The notes beneath the pieces were generated by a model that was not told the origin of the DNA, searched no databases, and worked only from the letters and a program-made list of their open reading frames with translations. From B4-G1 sp964393895 (GTDB lineage: Bacteria; Chloroflexota; Anaerolineae; B4-G1): a DNA stretch of 28,666 nucleotides. Each line of letters begins with the position of its first letter. Within the stretch, counting starts at the first letter, position 1. The stretch covers positions 1 through 28,666 of the forward strand of contig CAYMWP010000051.1 in NCBI GenBank assembly GCA_964393895.1, given 5' to 3'. Made by a program: the position numbers and the translations under genes. This document shows positions 14,830 to 21,578 of this stretch, piece by piece.

Positions 14830-15792
14830 TTGGAGCACTTTTTTCTTGACTTGGTTCGCGACGACTTGGAGCGGGTGGAGGCTCTCCTGCGGGAGCGGCC
14901 CCCAGGACAACACGAGGCCATCGGTATGGCCGTGGATCATTTGGTGGATGGTGGGGGGAAGCGAGTTCGTCCGGCGCTGGTGCTTCTCTCCGCCTACCTC
15001 TGTGGAGCGGACGTGTACAGGGCCACCTTTGCCGCCGCCGCCGTCGAATTACTTCACACCGCTACCCTGATCCACGACGACCTGATTGACGGCTCGCTGA
15101 TGCGGCGCGGGGCACAGACGCTGAACGCGCATTGGTCGCCCGGCGCCACTGTGCTCACCGGCGACTATGTCTTTGCGCACGCGGCCCACCTGGTTTCTCA
15201 ATCCGACAGCGTACTGCTGGTGCAGTGTTTTGCCGAAACCCTGATGACCATCTGCAACGGCGAGGTGCGCCAGATGTTCGACGGGCATCACAGCCACACC
15301 AATCGCGAGGAGTACGAGCGCCGCATATACGCCAAGACCGCCTCCCTCATCTCCCTGTCCGCTCAGGCCGGCGCCATCTTGGCCCAGGCCGAGAAAGAAA
15401 AACGGGACGCGCTGAGAATCTACGGAGAGCGACTGGGCCTGGCCTTCCAGATCGTGGACGACGTTTTGGACTTTGTGGCGGACGAGGCTACGCTGGGCAA
15501 GCCGGTGGGGAGCGACCTACGGCAGGGATTGGTCACGCTGCCCGTGCTGCTGTTCTTGGAGGATACCCCCGCTCACCCGGCAGTAAGCCGGGTATTGAAC
15601 GGACGCCCCTCCGAGGAGACGATGCGAGATGCCATCCAGACCGTAGCCCAATCGCCCGCGATTGAGCGAGCACTGAGGACGGCGCGGGAACACGCCAACC
15701 GGGCCAAGTCAGAGTTGGACAACCTGCCAGATTCCCCTTACCGGGCTGCCCTGCGGGACCTGGCAGATTTCACCGTCCGCCGTCGCTTCTAA
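14830..15792 (+). CDS. trans-polyprenyl diphosphate synthase (medium/long chain)
   Basis: The 320-residue protein condenses isopentenyl diphosphate onto an allylic primer. GGGKRVRP (residues 41-48), the first Asp-rich motif DDLID (83-87) and the second DDVLD (210-214) are intact. The residue five before the first motif is Ala78 with no aromatic nearby, as in enzymes making C30-C50 chains for quinones. TTG 14830 is preferred to an in-frame TTG at 14797, because AAAGAGG (14817-14823) lies 6 nt upstream and the longer start would translate repeat DNA. Undecaprenyl carrier lipid is normally made by an unrelated cis-type enzyme, so a direct role in glycan assembly is not implied. Confidence 0.88.
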   Translation: MEHFFLDLVRDDLERVEALLRERPPGQHEAIGMAVDHLVDGGGKRVRPALVLLSAYLCGADVYRATFAAAAVELLHTATLIHDDLIDGSLMRRGAQTLNAHWSPGATVLTGDYVFAHAAHLVSQSDSVLLVQCFAETLMTICNGEVRQMFDGHHSHTNREEYERRIYAKTASLISLSAQAGAILAQAEKEKRDALRIYGERLGLAFQIVDDVLDFVADEATLGKPVGSDLRQGLVTLPVLLFLEDTPAHPAVSRVLNGRPSEETMRDAIQTVAQSPAIERALRTAREHANRAKSELDNLPDSPYRAALRDLADFTVRRRF

Positions 15793-15820
15793 ATTACGCA
15801 CGTGCATCACGTTTCACGCA
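15790..15820 (+). repeat. Degenerate heptanucleotide array before the GT2 gene
   Basis: Units ATTACGC, ACGTGCA, TCACGTT and TCACGCA occupy the entire gap before the ATG at 15820. Confidence 0.5.
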
Positions 15821-16788
15821 TGCCCGACCTCTCCATCGTCATCGTCAATTGGAACGTCCGCGACCTCCTGCGCCGCTGCCTGAACTCGGTACTATCCAGT
15901 AGCCAGTATCCAGCAGCGGGTATTGAGGTCATCGTCGTGGACAACGGCTCCTCCGACGGCAGCGTCGAGATGGTGCGGGCAGAATTCCCCGGCGTCCACC
16001 TCATCGCCAACGCCGAAAATCGAGGCTTCCCGGCCGCCAATAACCAGGGGCTCGCTGTTGCTCGAGGCCGGTACGTCCTGTTGCTCAACCCGGACACAGA
16101 GGTCGTGAGAGATGCCCTGGCGACGATGGTCGCCTTCGCCGACGCGCACCCCGACGTGGGAATGGTAGGGCCGCAACTACTTAACTCGGACGGCTCTGTT
16201 CAATCCTCCAGGCGCCGTTTCCCCACGCTGGCGACCGCTTTCTTCGAATCCACCTGGCTGGCAAGATACGCCCCGCGCCGCCTGTTGGAGCGGTACGAGT
16301 TCCTGGATCAATCCGACGACGTGACGCAGGACGTGGACTGGTTGTACGGCGCGGCGCTGATGGCCCGCCGAGAGGCCATCGAGCAGGTAGGGCCGATGGA
16401 CGAGGGCTACTTTATGTACTCCGAGGAGCTGGACTGGTGCCGTAGGTTCCGCGAATCCGGCGCCGGCTCTTCAGGCCGGCGCGGCTGGCGCGTGGTCTAC
16501 CTGCCCACTGCGCAGGTCATTCATCACGAGGGCAAGAGCAGCGAGCAGGTGGTCGCCGCCCGCCACACGCACTTTCAGACCAGCAAGGTGCGCTATTTCC
16601 ACAAGTACCACGGGCGCGTCGTGGGGGAAGCGCTGCGGCTCTTTCTCCTGGGCAACTATGTCTGGCAGTTGGGGCTGGAGGGCGCCAAATGGCTGGTGGG
16701 TCACAAGCGGCCCTTGCGCGCCCAACGGATCGTCGCCTACCTCCAGGTGCTGCGCACCGGATTACGTTCCCCAACACGCGCCGCGTGA
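15820..16788 (+). CDS. GT2 family glycosyltransferase, rhamnosyltransferase-like
   Basis: The 322-residue GT-A enzyme shows the N-terminal strand LSIVIVNWNVRDLL, the nucleotide-binding VDNGSSDGS, NRGFPAANNQG, the metal-binding NPDTEV and the acceptor-site EELDWCRRFRESG. This pattern fits the WbbL/RfbF-type rhamnosyl- or deoxyhexosyl-transferases, attractive beside gmd and rmd, but the donor is not proven. ATG 15820 is chosen over GTG 15802 because the six extra residues derive from a heptanucleotide repeat; no clear binding site was found for either. A GC-rich palindrome encodes an extra GAGSSGRRG loop just after the EELDW motif. The gene is convergent with the next one, with 4 bp between stops and no obvious terminator. 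Confidence 0.87.
   Translation: MPDLSIVIVNWNVRDLLRRCLNSVLSSSQYPAAGIEVIVVDNGSSDGSVEMVRAEFPGVHLIANAENRGFPAANNQGLAVARGRYVLLLNPDTEVVRDALATMVAFADAHPDVGMVGPQLLNSDGSVQSSRRRFPTLATAFFESTWLARYAPRRLLERYEFLDQSDDVTQDVDWLYGAALMARREAIEQVGPMDEGYFMYSEELDWCRRFRESGAGSSGRRGWRVVYLPTAQVIHHEGKSSEQVVAARHTHFQTSKVRYFHKYHGRVVGEALRLFLLGNYVWQLGLEGAKWLVGHKRPLRAQRIVAYLQVLRTGLRSPTRAA
16460..16482 (+). repeat. Palindrome embedded in the GT2 coding sequence
   Basis: Perfect 8-bp arms GCGCCGGC (16460-16467) and GCCGGCGC (16475-16482) enclose TCTTCAG. The core CGGCTCTTCAGGCCG closely matches the reverse complement of the hairpin inside MITE copy 1 (CGGCTCTTTTAGGCCG). Confidence 0.6.
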
Positions 16789-16792
16789 GATG

Positions 16793-19060
16793 CTACCGCA
16801 CTAGAATGGATTGCAAGTAGATAACGCGCTCCGGCTGCTCCTCCTGCTGCTCGTTCCAGACCGGCAACCGCTCCAGGCCGGGCCAAGTGTACATACCCAC
16901 CTCCAGTTGATACAGGCCGCCAGAGACGTCTGGCCCTAGCGTCAGAATGTGTGTGTCCTGCACAACGTCGCCGGGAAGCCAGGCGCTGGTCGCGTACCGG
17001 CCATCCACCGGTGGACCGTCGTGGCCGGCGATCAACTGCCCCGACTCGTCCATCAGATGGACGAACACGACGTAATCCTCCGCCAGCGGTTGCCCGGCTT
17101 CCCAATAAAGTGTGACCTTCAATTCATCGCCAGCGGGCAGGCTGTCTGCCACGTCAAAGCCGCGTAGCAGAATCCCATCTCCCAGCCTGAAACCTGCTCG
17201 CTTAACAGTGTCGAGAGAGCCTCGCCAGGGCACAATGACGTTCCCCAAAGTGACGCGGTCAACGGGAGAGGCATCGTCTCCCCGGTACATTGGGACGATT
17301 CGAGTCAGGTCAGGCGTCATCATGGAGACGTTCAGGTGGTACGCGCCGATGGGTATATCGGCCGTCGTCGTCAGCACAAACCGGTCTACGATTATCTGCC
17401 TCGTTTCCCACCAGTCTTTCAAGACGCTGCGCCGGCTGACCGTTTCTCGATGCGCCCAAGCTGTGCCGTCGTGGGGAGCGGTTACGTGCACAGCCGCTCG
17501 AACTGCATCTCCAACGGCCCGCGTCGTCTGTAAGAACAGCGTGACGTGAACGGCTTCGCCCGGCTCAATGTGATCGGGCCAATATCTATACCCCATCCAT
17601 TTGACCTCGTCCGACAAACGGACATCTAGCGCCCGGTACTCTCCTTGATCGAAAGGACTGGAGCGATATTTCCAGACGACGTGTGGGGAGGTCGAGTCGT
17701 ATGCCGACGACAGTGTCAGCAGGCGCTCGTAATGGTCCTGGAACCAGCTCGTGCGGGTCAACCGGTCCCACGAGATGCTGTTCAGAGAGACGCAATAATC
17801 AGGAGGGTTGGTCGCCAGCGCCTCCACCATCGTCACCGAGTTCTGGGGCGTGCCAGCGCTGCCATCCCATTGACGGGCGGGGCGATCTGCTAGGTACCCG
17901 ATCCGCTCAGAGCCAAAGAGAGTTTCAGTTGGCCGACTGTTGGCGCGCAGCCAGGCTGCCGCTTGTTGCTCCATTTTCTGTTGAGCGATGGGCCTGAGTT
18001 GATAGCGCTGGTACATCGAAGTAGCCTGAGCCGCAGTGAGGGGCAATATACCGATGATCGCCAGGCTCGCCGCCGCTCTGAGACGGTCGAGGCGCAAGAG
18101 ATCGCGCCGGCCGCTCCATGCGGCGATCTGCTCAATGCCCAACCCGGTCAGGAACAGAGCCAGGGTGACGACGAGGGCCATAAAAGTTGGGCCGCCGGTC
18201 AGGATCAGACCAAGTCCCCCCATCGCCCCAATCCACAAACCCACTGGCGGCGCGGCGAGCATCCCCAAGCCCACAAATGGTAAAAACAGCCAGTAGAACT
18301 CGCTTTCGCTTGCCAGTTGCTGGACCTCTCGCCGCCATTCAGCCAGGGCCAGGCCGATCTCGGGATAAAGGGGGATTTCCGCCTGGAACGCAAAGGCCCC
18401 TAACCCCACGATCGTAGCCGCCAGAACCAGGCCAGGGAATACGGGGAACGCTCTCTTCTGGACTCCCTGGAGGGTGAGCATAAAGAGGACCAGCGCTGTG
18501 GTGTACAGGTCAAAGTGTATGCATAACGTCAAGGCCAACAGGCCGGTCTGAATACCCCATCGTTTTCTGAGCGTTGCCGCGATAGCGAGCCAGATCGAAG
18601 CAGTCACCCACGGCGCCTCGCTCCCCAAAACCTGAACGACAATGGGGTTGCAAGAGAGCAACGCCATAGAGACAACCGCCGCGACTCGTCGGTGAACAGC
18701 TCGGCCGGCGCTATAGATGGCGGCCGCCGTCACGCTCCAGCCCGTTGCGCTCAAGATCAAACCGGCCTCTGGCAACGGTATATTCCCCTTGCTCAACAGG
18801 CTCAGCACCAAGACGTAGAGCGGCGTTCTGGTGGCAAGGCCACGCAGCATCTCGCGCCCGAGCGACAAATCGCGGGCGTGGCGAAACGAGAGGTAGGCCC
18901 CTTCGTCGAGGTACACGCCCCACGCCAGCCCAATGACCAGGGGGAGGATCGTACATGCAGCCGGTAGCGCGATCGCCAGATGTGAGCGCAAGTGCGGATC
19001 TGCCCGCCGGCCGGCCCGATCTGGCAGTTCAGTGCGCCGTTCCGTAGACTGGGTGCTCAT
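16793..19060 (-). CDS. GT-C-type membrane glycosyltransferase with two C-terminal beta-rich modules
   Basis: The 755-residue product has roughly ten hydrophobic segments between residues 27 and 370. The pair Asp52-Glu53 (VYLDEGAYLSF) follows the first of them, where GT-C enzymes of the ArnT/PMT type place their catalytic acid. The last 270 residues are outside the membrane and hold two related modules (about 485-600 and 621-750). The second contains VVFVHLMDESGQ, then GHDGPPVDGRY and WLPGDVVQD. By family knowledge the enzyme would transfer a sugar from a polyprenyl-phosphate donor on the outer face; donor and acceptor are unknown. ATG 19060 is chosen because a promoter ends 7 nt upstream. The 22 codons before it look non-coding, and no binding site is present. 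Confidence 0.75.
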   Translation of the reverse strand: MSTQSTERRTELPDRAGRRADPHLRSHLAIALPAACTILPLVIGLAWGVYLDEGAYLSFRHARDLSLGREMLRGLATRTPLYVLVLSLLSKGNIPLPEAGLILSATGWSVTAAAIYSAGRAVHRRVAAVVSMALLSCNPIVVQVLGSEAPWVTASIWLAIAATLRKRWGIQTGLLALTLCIHFDLYTTALVLFMLTLQGVQKRAFPVFPGLVLAATIVGLGAFAFQAEIPLYPEIGLALAEWRREVQQLASESEFYWLFLPFVGLGMLAAPPVGLWIGAMGGLGLILTGGPTFMALVVTLALFLTGLGIEQIAAWSGRRDLLRLDRLRAAASLAIIGILPLTAAQATSMYQRYQLRPIAQQKMEQQAAAWLRANSRPTETLFGSERIGYLADRPARQWDGSAGTPQNSVTMVEALATNPPDYCVSLNSISWDRLTRTSWFQDHYERLLTLSSAYDSTSPHVVWKYRSSPFDQGEYRALDVRLSDEVKWMGYRYWPDHIEPGEAVHVTLFLQTTRAVGDAVRAAVHVTAPHDGTAWAHRETVSRRSVLKDWWETRQIIVDRFVLTTTADIPIGAYHLNVSMMTPDLTRIVPMYRGDDASPVDRVTLGNVIVPWRGSLDTVKRAGFRLGDGILLRGFDVADSLPAGDELKVTLYWEAGQPLAEDYVVFVHLMDESGQLIAGHDGPPVDGRYATSAWLPGDVVQDTHILTLGPDVSGGLYQLEVGMYTWPGLERLPVWNEQQEEQPERVIYLQSILVR

Positions 19061-19067
19061 TGAGCAG

Positions 19068-19096
19068 ATTTTACACGCAATCCGGCATTTGTCCAA
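19068..19096 (-). promoter_or_regulatory. Promoter of the minus-strand GT-C gene, likely leaderless
   Basis: On the minus strand, -35 TTGGAC (19091-19096), a 17-bp spacer and -10 TAAAAT (19068-19073) are followed after exactly 7 nt by ATG 19060. The spacing equals that of the GH18 promoter. Confidence 0.65.
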
Positions 19097-19147
19097 GTCG
19101 TTACACCAGAAACTCGCCCCCTGCAAACATCCTACGCGAACTCGACA

Positions 19148-19176
19148 TTGACTTACTTGTAAAGTTGCATTATACT
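19148..19176 (+). promoter_or_regulatory. Promoter of the CotH/glycosyltransferase operon
   Basis: On the plus strand, TTGACT (19148-19153), a 17-bp spacer and TATACT (19171-19176) form a near-consensus promoter. Predicted start is near 19183, about 340 nt before the CotH ATG, with the whole nested MITE lying in that leader. Without the MITE the leader would be about 50 nt. Confidence 0.72.
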
Positions 19177-19201
19177 CGATTCGCTTGGGCGACGCTGTTT
19201 C

Positions 19202-19478
19202 CAGTAATTCCCGTTTTGAAGCCGCACCGTAAAACAGACGTTGCTGGCTAGTTTTTTCCTAGCACCCAAGCCTACATTTCGCACTTGAGATCTCTCGTGC
19301 GGGCGGGGTTCGTAGTCGGCCACGGACGGATACCGTGTATCCGCGCGCAGCGGAGTGGCGTCCGACGGCACTTCACTTCGTTCCGGACGGATGTCTGCAT
19401 CCGCGCTTACTACGAACATTTGCTATCATAAGGTGCGAAAAACAGGCCAAGCTAGAATTGCCAAAACGGGAATTGCTG
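19202..19478 (-). mobile_element. MITE copy 3, complete, with 9-bp target duplication, carrying a nested element
   Basis: Terminal inverted repeats CAGTAATTCCCGTTTTG (19202-19218) and CAAAACGGGAATTGCTG (19462-19478) match copy 1 in the opposite orientation. The flanks are the perfect direct repeat CGCTGTTTC at 19193-19201 and 19479-19487. The element is 277 bp long because a second element interrupts it at CCAAG. Without the insert it would be about 96 bp and, like copy 2, without the internal hairpin of copy 1. Confidence 0.9.
19271..19446. mobile_element. Second miniature element nested in MITE copy 3
   Basis: The 176-bp insert is flanked by the direct repeat CCAAG (19266-19270 and 19447-19451), a likely 5-bp target duplication. 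Its ends are imperfect inverted repeats: CCTACATTTCGCAC at the left and, read on the other strand, CCTGTTTTTCGCAC at the right. Within it lie a 9-bp inverted repeat GTTCGTAGT (19308-19316)/ACTACGAAC (19409-19417). Two direct copies of a CGGACGGAT...ATCCGCGC hairpin also lie inside, with stems GGATAC/GTATCC and GGATG/CATCC. No protein is encoded. Confidence 0.78.
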
Positions 19479-19520
19479 CGCTGTTTCTGAACAATATCCT
19501 CGTAGAAAGAATCTTGTGGA

Positions 19521-21557
19521 ATGTCTACCGAATTCTCTGGGCGTCTCTTACCTCAGAAAACCGTCCCCGGCTCCCCGCTCCCTTCCGACCACGAGGGGCG
19601 GCATGTGCGCCAGGCTGAGAGCCGCCAGGGAGGAGCCATCCACCTCTGGATAGCGTCGCTGGCGATTCTGGCGTTGCTTTTGACGTATCTTGGCGGGACG
19701 TCCATCTCCTGGCCCGGCCAACGGGCATCCGCCAGGAGAGAACCACTGCCCGTGCCCACGCTATCCCCCCCTGGCGGCTATTACGACCGGGATATTGGAG
19801 TAAGAATTACCACACCTGGTCATAACCTGGGCGGGCGAACCAACTCTGTTATCTTTACCCTCGACGGCAGCACCCCGACTCGCGCCACCGGAACGCCTTA
19901 CACACAACCCATCCGCCTGAGCGGGGCTGCTCCAGCCGTCACCATCGTTCGCGCCCGCGCCGTGTCGCCCGATGGGGAGCTTGGTCCTGTCATCGGCGCG
20001 TCCTACTTTGTCGGTGTGGAGGCCACGCTGCCGATAGTTTCGCTAATTGTAGAGCCTGATGCTTTATGGCACCCGCAAAACGGCATCTGCGCCAACCCTT
20101 ACGAGAGGGGAGATGCATGGGAGCGACCGGTGGACATCACTTTCTTGGACCAGGATCGTCGCTCAGGATTCCACCTGGCGGCCGGCATCCGCATTCATGG
20201 CGGAGGGGCGCGTGGGGATGCGAAAAAGTCGTTCCGTCTCTATTTTCGTCGCGAGTACGGTACTGGCCGGCTCGAATATCCGCTATTCCAAGATAGCGAC
20301 GTGCGCTCATTCAAGCGCCTGGTCTTGCACACCAGCGGGCAGGATTGGTGTACCTACCCCCACGCCAACTGGACCCTGATGCGTAATCAGGTCATAGACC
20401 GCCTGGCGCTCGAGCTCGGCGGGTATGCCACCCACAGCCGCCCCGCTTTGGTATTTATCAATGGTGAACCATGGGGAATCTATCACATCCGGGAGCACAT
20501 AGACCGTTATTTTTTCAGGGATCACTATGGGCTTCAGTCGGTCGACTTTCTGGACTCGCCCGAGAATGTGATGGATCGAGCGGTCAAGATGGGAGACCGT
20601 GAACATTGGGATCACCTACTGCGGTTTGTCGAGTCCCACGACCTGGCGGACGAGCACAACTATGCTTACGTGCAGAGCCAGGTAGACATTGCGAACCTGA
20701 TAGATTACTTTATCCTCCAAATATACGCCGCCAATACCGACTGGCCGCACAATAACATGCAATTGTTTCGCCCTCGCGTACAGGGCGGTCGCTGGCATTG
20801 GGTGTTCTGGGATTGTGATTATTGCTTGGGAGCGGCGCTTCTCAGCCACTTTGACACCAATATGGTGGATCGGGCGCTGCACTACGACCATCCCGAGACT
20901 GGCGGGCGTAACGCACTGTTGCTACGCAGGCTGTTGGAAAACCCAGGGTTCCTCGAAAGGTTCCTGTCCCGCGCGGCCGATTTGCTCAACACGGCACTTG
21001 CCCCTCCATCCGTCATCGCCTGCATTGACGCCGTGGCGGCCGAGCTCGAGCCGGATATCGCCTACGAGACGGCGCGCTGGTTGAGCACGGACAACATTGA
21101 CGAAATCGCCGCCCAACTCGACCTGGACGTGGACCAGGAAAAGATCGCCCGTTGGTCCAGCCCAACCAGGTGGGAATCCAACGTGGCGGATCTGCGCCAG
21201 TTCGCCCGGCGCCGGCCCGATTTCGTCCGCCGTCACCTGGTCGAGGGCTTTGGGCTGGGTGGAACGGCGCACCTGACCATCAACCTGCCCGCCGATGGCT
21301 CCGGGAGCGTTACCCTCAACGAAACCCTGGTCTTGGATTCCTCCTGGCAAGGCGTTTATTTCCAGGGCGTGCCGGTCCGGGTCACGGCCGTCCCGGCGCC
21401 AGGCTATCGCTTCGCGGGGTGGGAGCAGTCCCACCTGCCCCAAACACCCAGTCTGACCCTGGAGCTGGGAGGGTTGCAAACACTCACGCCGCGCTTCTCA
21501 TTCGTCGGTGGCACCAGGCTGCCCTGGTCGGATAGTGCTGTAGGGCGGTTCTGCTGA
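19521..21557 (+). CDS. CotH-family (protein-kinase-fold) surface protein with CHB_HEX_C domain
   Basis: The 678-residue product has one N-terminal membrane segment (about residues 42-60). Residues about 74-165 form a chitobiase C-terminal-like beta domain (FTLDGSTPTRATGTPY). A CotH domain spans about 169-520, with HGGGARGDAKKSFRLYF near 225-241 (nucleotide-binding Lys region) and VFWDCDYCLG near 428-437 (metal-binding Asp pair). The C-terminus (VPAPGYRFAGWEQ) is an InlB/bacterial-repeat-like domain. Known CotH proteins of spore formers phosphorylate secreted proteins; many non-spore-formers carry homologues of unknown substrate. Topology puts the kinase-like domain outside the membrane. ATG 19521 has no strong binding site. 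It heads an operon of glycosyltransferases, with the next gene after 21 bp. Confidence 0.82.
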   Translation: MSTEFSGRLLPQKTVPGSPLPSDHEGRHVRQAESRQGGAIHLWIASLAILALLLTYLGGTSISWPGQRASARREPLPVPTLSPPGGYYDRDIGVRITTPGHNLGGRTNSVIFTLDGSTPTRATGTPYTQPIRLSGAAPAVTIVRARAVSPDGELGPVIGASYFVGVEATLPIVSLIVEPDALWHPQNGICANPYERGDAWERPVDITFLDQDRRSGFHLAAGIRIHGGGARGDAKKSFRLYFRREYGTGRLEYPLFQDSDVRSFKRLVLHTSGQDWCTYPHANWTLMRNQVIDRLALELGGYATHSRPALVFINGEPWGIYHIREHIDRYFFRDHYGLQSVDFLDSPENVMDRAVKMGDREHWDHLLRFVESHDLADEHNYAYVQSQVDIANLIDYFILQIYAANTDWPHNNMQLFRPRVQGGRWHWVFWDCDYCLGAALLSHFDTNMVDRALHYDHPETGGRNALLLRRLLENPGFLERFLSRAADLLNTALAPPSVIACIDAVAAELEPDIAYETARWLSTDNIDEIAAQLDLDVDQEKIARWSSPTRWESNVADLRQFARRRPDFVRRHLVEGFGLGGTAHLTINLPADGSGSVTLNETLVLDSSWQGVYFQGVPVRVTAVPAPGYRFAGWEQSHLPQTPSLTLELGGLQTLTPRFSFVGGTRLPWSDSAVGRFC

Positions 21558-21578
21558 TCGCCCCTGAAACACGCCCAA

